Shown here piece after piece: positions 33,364 to 37,649 of a stretch of DNA of 37,649 nucleotides (the stretch's first letter is position 1; each line of letters opens with the position of its first letter). The translations under genes were made by a program, and so were the position numbers. Below the pieces are notes generated by a model, which worked only from the letters and a program-made list of their open reading frames with translations, made no database searches and was not told the origin of the DNA. Origin of the DNA: Clostridia bacterium (GTDB taxonomy: Bacteria > Bacillota > Clostridia > Christensenellales > Aristaeellaceae); the NCBI GenBank assembly GCA_017436605.1, contig JAFSCW010000042.1, forward strand, positions 1-37,649, in the 5' to 3' direction.

Positions 33364-34093
33364 CGTCGCCGTCCCTCCTTCCGGGCAGAATCAGAATGTC
33401 GTCAAAGGCCTGCTCCTGCTCGGCATGGAGCCTGCCGATCTTCAGCAATTCGAGCATCGCCATGAAATACGAGACGATCTCGTCGCGCGTGACGTCGTGC
33501 GAAAGCATATCCGTAAAGAGCACAGGGCCCTTCTTCAAGCGGTTCGTCAGGTTAAATACGCACTGCTCGATGGTGAATTTATCCCTCGTGATCGCGCGGA
33601 ACACGCGGCCCGGTTCCTCGGTCTGCGCCTGCCGCGCAATGATGCGCTCTACCGCGCGCACAAGCCCTTCCAGAGAAAGACCCGTCAGCTCCACCGGCTG
33701 GGGCGGCAGCGGATATTCCTCCGGCAGCTTGGAGAACACCTGCATCGCCGCCTGCTCGAATTCCTTCATCCTGCCCGCGCTTTCCTTATAGAGCTTGTAT
33801 TCCTCGAGCCTGCGGATCAGCGCCTGCTCCGGAGATTCCTCGCCCTCCTCCTCGGGCTTGGGCGGGCGCGGCAGCAGCGCGCGGGATTTGATCTCCAGCA
33901 GCGTCGCCGCCATCGTGAGAAACTCGCTGGCCACATCCATATCCAGCTCGTCGAGGCCATCCAGCGAGGCGAGATACTGCTCGGTGATTTCGGAAACGAA
34001 GATATCCTTGATATCCACCTTCGCCCGGGTGATCAGATGCAGCAGGAGGTCGAGCGGCCCCTCAAACTGCTTGAGCGATACGACATATGCCAT
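33293..34093 (-). CDS. scpA: Segregation and condensation protein A (kleisin)
   Basis: 266 residues. The N-terminal kleisin region is FEGPLDLLLHLITRAKVDIKDI and SEFLTMAATLLEIKSRALLP; the C-terminal winged helix ends at about FDDILILPGRR. ScpA bridges the SMC heads. The last ~25 residues (Asp/Gly/Glu/Ala-only) lie in the overlap with scpB and appear dispensable. It starts 3 nt after the M50 protease stop, so the three genes are cotranscribed. Confidence 0.94.
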   Translation of the reverse strand: MAYVVSLKQFEGPLDLLLHLITRAKVDIKDIFVSEITEQYLASLDGLDELDMDVASEFLTMAATLLEIKSRALLPRPPKPEEEGEESPEQALIRRLEEYKLYKESAGRMKEFEQAAMQVFSKLPEEYPLPPQPVELTGLSLEGLVRAVERIIARQAQTEEPGRVFRAITRDKFTIEQCVFNLTNRLKKGPVLFTDMLSHDVTRDEIVSYFMAMLELLKIGRLHAEQEQAFDDILILPGRRDGDDGENDGEDAGHSAGTAGAGEAEA

Positions 34094-34096
34094 CTT

Positions 34097-34876
34097 TTAC
34101 CCCCAGATCATCCGGATCGGGATCAGCAGCAGATCCTGCGCGGGATAGACCACGGCGGAAATGATATTGCCCAGAATACCCTTGGCAGAGAGAATCAGCA
34201 CGATGATCATGCCGATGCGGAACGCTCTCTCCGAAAGCTGGAACCGTCCCCGCAGGACCAGATCGTTGAAAACATGATAGCCGTCCAGCGGCGGCAGCGG
34301 AATGAGGTTGAACACGGCAAGGTTCAGGTTGATCAGCGCCGTATACGCGCAAAGGCGCACCAGCGGCAGAACAACAGGGTTTTCAATCAGCGCGCCGAAG
34401 CTCTCCATGCCGTAGCCGGAGATGATTGTCCAGATTGCATTGTAGCGATAGCTGATCACCGTGGAAAGGCCGACCTCGGAGACGACCTCCGGTATCCACA
34501 AAAACAGGCTCAGCCCCGCTGTCAGCAGCGTAAAGAGGATAAACAGGCCGATGTTGATCGTAATGCCTGCAAGGGATACGATCAGATCCGCCTTTCTTCT
34601 GTCTCCCCTGTAGTTCCAGGGATTGACCGGCACCGGCTTGGCATAGCCAAAGCCCGCAAAGAACATCAGCAGCGTGCCGAAAGGATCCAGATGGCGGAGC
34701 GGATTGAGCGAAAGCCGGCCCATGCGCTTGGCCGTGTCGTCGCCGCAGCGGTACGCCGCATACGCATGCCCCCATTCATGGAAGCAAAGGCCGATGAGCA
34801 CAGCAATCACGCGGTAAATCGCCTGGTCAAAAAACGCCAGCGGCTCGGCAAACAGCGTAGCAAGGTAATCCAGCAT
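34097..34876 (-). CDS. Site-2 protease-like M50 membrane metalloprotease
   Basis: 259 residues, five or six hydrophobic segments. The zinc motif HEWGH is at 33-37 in the second helix; the third ligand motif is NLIPLPPLDGYHVF. Conserved GYAKPVPVNPWNYR lies between. This is the short M50 group (YwhC/Rip3-like without CBS or PDZ domains), commonly located before scpA-scpB in Firmicutes. The substrate is unknown. GGAGGA precedes the ATG. Confidence 0.9.
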   Translation of the reverse strand: MLDYLATLFAEPLAFFDQAIYRVIAVLIGLCFHEWGHAYAAYRCGDDTAKRMGRLSLNPLRHLDPFGTLLMFFAGFGYAKPVPVNPWNYRGDRRKADLIVSLAGITINIGLFILFTLLTAGLSLFLWIPEVVSEVGLSTVISYRYNAIWTIISGYGMESFGALIENPVVLPLVRLCAYTALINLNLAVFNLIPLPPLDGYHVFNDLVLRGRFQLSERAFRIGMIIVLILSAKGILGNIISAVVYPAQDLLLIPIRMIWG

Positions 34877-34925
34877 GGCGTTTCCTCCTCAGAAGCCCGG
34901 AAAGTACAAATCGTATAACCAATTT

Positions 34926-34954
34926 ATTGTAGCGCAAGCATGGTTTTCTGTCAA
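34926..34954 (-). promoter_or_regulatory. Promoter of the M50-scpA-scpB operon
   Basis: Consensus TTGACA (34949-34954), 17 bp, TACAAT (34926-34931) on the minus strand; start near 34919, ~43 nt before the ATG. Confidence 0.85.
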
Positions 34955-34971
34955 GCGCCGGAAAACACAGG

Positions 34972-34994
34972 ACGCTGTGCCCGAAAGCACAGCG
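34972..34994 (-). terminator. Terminator-like hairpin after the GNAT gene
   Basis: CGCTGTGC (34973-34980) pairs with GCACAGCG (34987-34994) with a 6-nt loop; the minus strand continues CCTGTGTTTT. Confidence 0.6.
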
Positions 34995-35012
34995 CCCGCA
35001 TCAGTCGGTTGT

Positions 35013-35642
35013 TCAGCCAAAAATCTGGCCTGGAAGCCTGAGCTTTTCCTTCTTGGGAAATGCCCTGTCAAATTCCTCGGCCTCGCTTTCATCCACAAAG
35101 TATCCCTTTGGCGGCGCGTATTCGCCCGTTACGCCGTCAAGATACCCCGGAATCAGCTCCCTGCATAGAAAGAAGGATGCATCCGCCCCCTCCGGCAATC
35201 CATGATAACGGATTCCGAATTCGCTGGCATATGCAAAGCCGCTCTTGCCATAGAAGTCAATGTTTCCCTCGAAGCACAGCGCGCCGCAGCCAAACGCCCG
35301 GGCTTTTTCAATCGAATAGTCCAGCAGCTTTTTGCCGTAGCCCTTTCGCTTGAGCTCATTGCAGATGCAGATCGGGCCCATCGTCATGATGGGAATTTCT
35401 CTTCCGTCGTCAGCATGGATCGCTGCATGCATAAACACGTTCTGTCCGATCAGCCTGCCATCCTTCTCCATCACGAAATCCAGTTCCGCAGCAAAGGCAG
35501 GATCGTTTCTCAGCTGATGGAGGACGTAGTGTTCCAGGCATCCGGGACGATAGACGTTCCAGAATGCTTCTCTGACGAGGTTTTCCACTTCACGGTGTTC
35601 GTCTTTTCTTTCCAAGCGGATGGTGTAGTCATTTTTATTCAT
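35013..35642 (-). CDS. GNAT family N-acetyltransferase
   Basis: 209 residues. The acetyl-CoA-binding core is about 85-130: IMTMGPICICNELKRKGYGKKLLDYSIEKA, including the R/Q-x-x-G-x-G/A-like loop KRKGYGK. FYGKSGF, typical of YhbS-type GNATs, follows at about 132. It transfers acetyl to an amine; the substrate is unknown. AGGAGGA (35651-35657) stands 8 nt before the ATG. The gene is alone between terminators and has a ~160-nt leader. That leader carries an upstream ORF and alternative hairpins (separate entries), a layout seen for inducible antibiotic-response genes. I infer, without proof, that the substrate could be a ribosome-active drug. Confidence 0.85.
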   Translation of the reverse strand: MNKNDYTIRLERKDEHREVENLVREAFWNVYRPGCLEHYVLHQLRNDPAFAAELDFVMEKDGRLIGQNVFMHAAIHADDGREIPIMTMGPICICNELKRKGYGKKLLDYSIEKARAFGCGALCFEGNIDFYGKSGFAYASEFGIRYHGLPEGADASFFLCRELIPGYLDGVTGEYAPPKGYFVDESEAEEFDRAFPKKEKLRLPGQIFG

Positions 35643-35650
35643 TGTTTATT

Positions 35651-35733
35651 TCCTCCTGATGATTGTTGACTGCAATGCTGGGAGGTTTGTCGGGATTGTG
35701 TTTTTCGGCAAACCTCCCGGTCAGCCCACAATC
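35651..35733 (-). promoter_or_regulatory. Candidate translational attenuator in the GNAT leader
   Basis: Four segments on the minus strand compete. B1 GATTGTG (35733-35727) pairs with B2 CACAATC (35700-35694). A1 GGGAGGTTTG (35718-35709) pairs with A2 CAAACCTCCC (35689-35680). Their order B1-A1-B2-A2 makes the two helices pseudoknotted or exclusive. A2 contains CCTCC, complementary to the GNAT ribosome site AGGAGG (35651-35657). B1 can also pair with a second ACAATC (35666-35661) next to that site. B1 lies within the upstream ORF. Confidence 0.5.
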
Positions 35734-35756
35734 TCCAAGGTGTTGTTCTTGTTCAA
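35721..35756 (-). CDS. 11-codon upstream ORF (leader peptide candidate) before the GNAT gene
   Basis: TTG start at 35756, TGA stop, predicted peptide MNKNNTLEIVG. GAGGAG ends 8 nt upstream of the TTG, the same spacing as in the downstream gene. The beginning MNKNNT resembles the start of the acetyltransferase itself (MNKNDYT), which may reflect a duplicated initiation region. The codons for Ile-Val form the B1 arm of the attenuator. A ribosome held on this ORF would thus change the folding around the GNAT ribosome site. Confidence 0.45.
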   Translation of the reverse strand: MNKNNTLEIVG

Positions 35757-35780
35757 ACAGCGTTCTCCTCAAAATGAATT

Positions 35781-35802
35781 GATCCGACCCTTCAGTCGGA
35801 TC
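35781..35802 (-). terminator. Hairpin after sigE (terminator or 5' end of the GNAT leader)
   Basis: GATCCGAC (35781-35788) and GTCGGATC (35795-35802) form a perfect 8-bp stem; the minus strand continues AATTCATTTTG, a weak U-tract. Confidence 0.55.
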
Positions 35803-35810
35803 TTATCTGT

Positions 35811-35839
35811 ATAATAGCATATCCATCAGGCGCGCACAA
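35811..35839 (-). promoter_or_regulatory. Possible promoter of the GNAT gene
   Basis: TTGTGC (35834-35839), 17 bp, TATTAT (35811-35816) on the minus strand. The -10 is good and the -35 is weak. It would give the ~160-nt leader. Confidence 0.45.
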
Positions 35840-35852
35840 GGCCATATTTCCT

Positions 35853-36587
35853 TCACCCCAGCTGCACCATGTCCTTGTGCAGCCTCGAAAGAATCCGCTT
35901 TTCCAGCCGGGAAATATAGCTCTGGCTGATACCCATGATGTCGGCAACCTCCTTCTGCGTCTTCTCCGGTCCGCCGCCCAGGCCAAAGCGCAGCCGCATG
36001 ATCTCCTTTTCCCGCATCGACAGCCGCGAAAGCGCCGACGCCAGCATCTGCCGCTCGACCGTCTCCTCGATGGATCTGTAGACCATATCGCCTTCTGTGC
36101 CCAGGATATCGGAAAGCAGCAGCTCGTTTCCATCCCAGTCGGTATTGAGCGGCTCGTCCAGCGACACCTCCATTTTCTGCCGGCTCGTCCTGCGCAGAAA
36201 CATCAGGATCTCATTCTCAATACAGCGGGACGCATACGTCGCCAGCTTGATCTTCTTCCCCGGGTCAAACGTATTGACCGCCTTGATCAGGCCGATCGTT
36301 CCAATCGAAATCAGATCCTCGATGCCCACGCCCGTGTTTTCGAATTTCCGCGCGATATACACAACCAGACGCAGATTATGCTCGATCAGCACCCTTCGCA
36401 CAGCCTCCGGCTCGCAGGCAAGCTGCGCAAACAGCGCGCTTTCCTCCTCCCGCGTCAGCGGCGGCGGAAGGCTGTCGCTGCCGCCGATATAGGCGACGCT
36501 TCCCTCCGGTCTGATCAGCCGCAGCGCAGGGCGCATAACCGGCGCCGCTGCATACAGGCTCCTTTCCGCTCTTTCCAACTCGTCCAA
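35853..36587 (-). CDS. sigE: Sporulation sigma factor E (pro-sigma-E)
   Basis: 244 residues. The signature [17 protein letters not shown] begins mature sigma-E at about 33-34, after a pro-sequence. Region 2 contains [22 protein letters not shown] and [22 protein letters not shown]; region 4 contains [20 protein letters not shown]. It directs early mother-cell transcription after cleavage by SpoIIGA, encoded 26 nt upstream. The start is TTG at 36587, which nearly touches the GAAGGGGG ribosome site; a TTG three codons later (36578) has more usual spacing. Neither changes the mature protein. Confidence 0.96.
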   Translation of the reverse strand: MDELERAERSLYAAAPVMRPALRLIRPEGSVAYIGGSDSLPPPLTREEESALFAQLACEPEAVRRVLIEHNLRLVVYIARKFENTGVGIEDLISIGTIGLIKAVNTFDPGKKIKLATYASRCIENEILMFLRRTSRQKMEVSLDEPLNTDWDGNELLLSDILGTEGDMVYRSIEETVERQMLASALSRLSMREKEIMRLRFGLGGGPEKTQKEVADIMGISQSYISRLEKRILSRLHKDMVQLG

Positions 36588-36613
36588 TCCCCCTTCATCT
36601 TCCCAAAACCGAA

Positions 36614-37381
36614 TCAGCTCTCCCGGCCGGTCTTCGCCTCATGCAAAAGCGCCGCAGGCACCAGCGCCCGCGCGCCTGCGCAAAGCCCCGGCGAAAATGC
36701 CGCCGCTGCGCATACCGCGCCGTATCCCCCCGTACTTTTCAGCAGCGTCTCCTCCGGCACAAAGCAATCCATCATCACCCTGCCCCCTGCCGTATCCGCA
36801 AAGATCGGCCGCAGCGGGACGCCGGACAGCTTCAGCCGCTCCCTGGCCGCCTCGGGCAGGACGATGACCGGCCTGTGCGTCAGATAATCCCTGAGCGTAT
36901 TGCCGCTGTCGATCATCGCGTCAAATTCCGCCTCGATTCCCCGGATACGAACAACAACGCTGGCCCGCTGCACATCGCCCGCGGCTCTCCCCGCGCGGAC
37001 AGCGCTTGCAGAAATCGCCAGCGTACACAGCGCGCCCGCCGCGTAGGCCGCCGAAAGCGATCCCAGCGCCCCCTGCAGCGCCTGAACGACGCCGCCCAGA
37101 AGCCCGAACGCGCTCAGCAGGAGCATCGCGCTCCTCAGCGGCCTGCGCCGCGCGGATTCTCCGCAGGCGAGGATCATCATCACCGAGGCTGCCGGCGCCC
37201 AGAAAAGCGCCGCCCCCTCCGGCGAAACCGACAAGCACCGCAAAGACAGGGCGGCGGCTGCGCCAAAGGCGCCCGCCGCTGCCGCGCGCACAGGCCCCGT
37301 CTTCCATCCGGCAAAGCGTGAGGCGAGGATGACGGTGATCGTATTCATACACATATCCAACAAAAAAAGCGCCGCGGCCAA
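36614..37381 (-). CDS. spoIIGA: Sigma-E processing peptidase SpoIIGA
   Basis: 255 residues: an N-terminal membrane domain of about five helices (1-125) and a C-terminal aspartic protease-like domain with the catalytic Asp in DSGNT (D158). GYGAV and a Gly/Ala-rich end follow. It is a membrane-bound dimeric protease that removes the sigma-E pro-sequence in response to the forespore signal SpoIIR. The start is unclear: TTG 37381 directly touches AAAGGGGG, an in-frame stop lies just upstream, and the first ATG is at 37354. The N-terminal helix is present in either case. Confidence 0.9.
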   Translation of the reverse strand: MAAALFLLDMCMNTITVILASRFAGWKTGPVRAAAAGAFGAAAALSLRCLSVSPEGAALFWAPAASVMMILACGESARRRPLRSAMLLLSAFGLLGGVVQALQGALGSLSAAYAAGALCTLAISASAVRAGRAAGDVQRASVVVRIRGIEAEFDAMIDSGNTLRDYLTHRPVIVLPEAARERLKLSGVPLRPIFADTAGGRVMMDCFVPEETLLKSTGGYGAVCAAAAFSPGLCAGARALVPAALLHEAKTGRES

Positions 37382-37398
37382 CCCCCTTTACGGTTGCC

Positions 37399-37474
37399 AT
37401 TATAGCGCTGTATAACCCTATTCCCTTGTCGTTTGAGCGCGCAGAAAAAGAGGAATGGTCGCCGCATTTCGACC
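37399..37474 (-). promoter_or_regulatory. spoIIG promoter: 22-bp spacer with Spo0A-box-like sites
   Basis: TATAAT (37399-37404) on the minus strand has no -35 at 17 bp. At 22 bp stands ACGACA (37427-37432, 4 of 6). It sits inside the plus-strand TTGTCGTT (37426-37433), close to the 0A-box TTGTCGAA. A second match, GGTCGAAA on the minus strand, is at 37467-37474. The same 22-bp arrangement is known for Bacillus spoIIG, where Spo0A~P activates sigma-A polymerase. Confidence 0.6.
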
Positions 37475-37510
37475 TTCCCCGCGCCGGACAGCGCTGCTTT
37501 TCATGCACAC

Positions 37511-37540
37511 AAAAAGGCGGATGGCATCATGCCATCCGCC
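37511..37540 (-). terminator. Terminator after the right-edge gene
   Basis: GGCGGATGGCA (37516-37526) pairs with TGCCATCCGCC (37530-37540), 11 bp with a 3-nt loop, followed by TTTTT on the minus strand. Confidence 0.9.
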
Positions 37541-37561
37541 CTGCGAATCTACTTCTATCAA

Positions 37562-37649
37562 TCAGATATTCTTGGTGATCTGCTGGCCCTGCTTGGTGTC
37601 CTTGAGCGTATAGCCCATGGAAACGATCAGGTCGCGCAGGCGATCGCTC
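37562..37649 (-). CDS. cysS: Probable cysteine--tRNA ligase, last 28 codons (5' part outside window)
   Basis: An open frame enters from the right edge and ends at TGA (37562-37564). The peptide SDRLRDLIVSMGYTLKDTKQ followed by GQQITKNI matches the usual end of CysS (ADxIRDxLxxxGIxLEDTxxG). A terminator follows at the expected distance. With only 28 residues the assignment is tentative. Confidence 0.5.
   Translation of the reverse strand, partial: SDRLRDLIVSMGYTLKDTKQGQQITKNI

Noticed and set aside
1..37649. CRISPR arrays, insertion sequences, origin of replication
   Set aside because: No regularly spaced repeats, transposase genes with terminal repeats, or DnaA-box clusters were seen on either strand.

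Overview
This window looks like a high-GC, endospore-forming member of the Clostridia. It carries gpr (spore protease), spoVFA-spoVFB (dipicolinate synthase), spoIIGA-sigE and a SpoIIIE/FtsK translocase. It also carries low-GC Gram-positive type housekeeping genes: RNase J, YlbF, MltG, RecD2, ComF and ScpA/ScpB. The species cannot be named from the sequence alone. Most of the window is visibly GC-rich. Positions ~426-4090 are clearly AT-rich and look acquired.

Layout. 1-378: the 3' end of a tyrosine integrase, followed by a strong terminator. 426-4090: the most interesting block, two divergent reverse transcriptases (461 and 673 aa) on the minus strand. Their 167-nt intergenic gap holds a near-perfect sigma-A promoter on the PLUS strand and a ~130-nt RNA with five consecutive hairpins and a CACACACA tract. 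This matches a type 3 defense-associated reverse transcriptase system (DRT3: two RTs plus an ncRNA with an ACACAC template). Here the ncRNA is antiparallel to the RT genes. 4266-4425: tRNA-Pro(CGG) and tRNA-Thr(CGT). 4668-8541: a TSUP membrane exporter and two tandem GtrII-like membrane glucosyltransferases. 8742-11757: a zinc-dependent phospholipase C-like protein, converging on the gpr-DacF-type carboxypeptidase operon. 11875-15173: NAD+ synthetase with a degenerate glutaminase triad, then a secreted metallophosphoesterase. 15236-15825: a small four-CxxC protein, preceded by a ~200-nt structured RNA with a 6S-like architecture.

15880-23490 (minus): RNase J, then ylbF-mltG-U32 peptidase-recD2-comF, closely spaced. 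23782-29195 (minus): spoIIIE/ftsK, hisS, rseC, trxA. 29312-32007 (minus): a secreted protein of unknown function and the dipicolinate synthase operon. 32176-34876 (minus): a site-2 protease-like M50 protein, scpA, scpB and mscL. 35013-35642 (minus): a GNAT acetyltransferase. Its leader carries an 11-codon upstream ORF and mutually exclusive pairings that look like a translational attenuator. 35853-37381 (minus): spoIIGA-sigE behind a promoter with a 22-bp spacer and Spo0A-box-like sites, as expected for spoIIG. 37562-37649: probably the 3' end of cysS.

Promoters, terminators, RNA structures and motifs were read by eye. No database search or folding program was run. Family names rest on recognised motifs. 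Statements about DRT3 biochemistry come from memory of published work.
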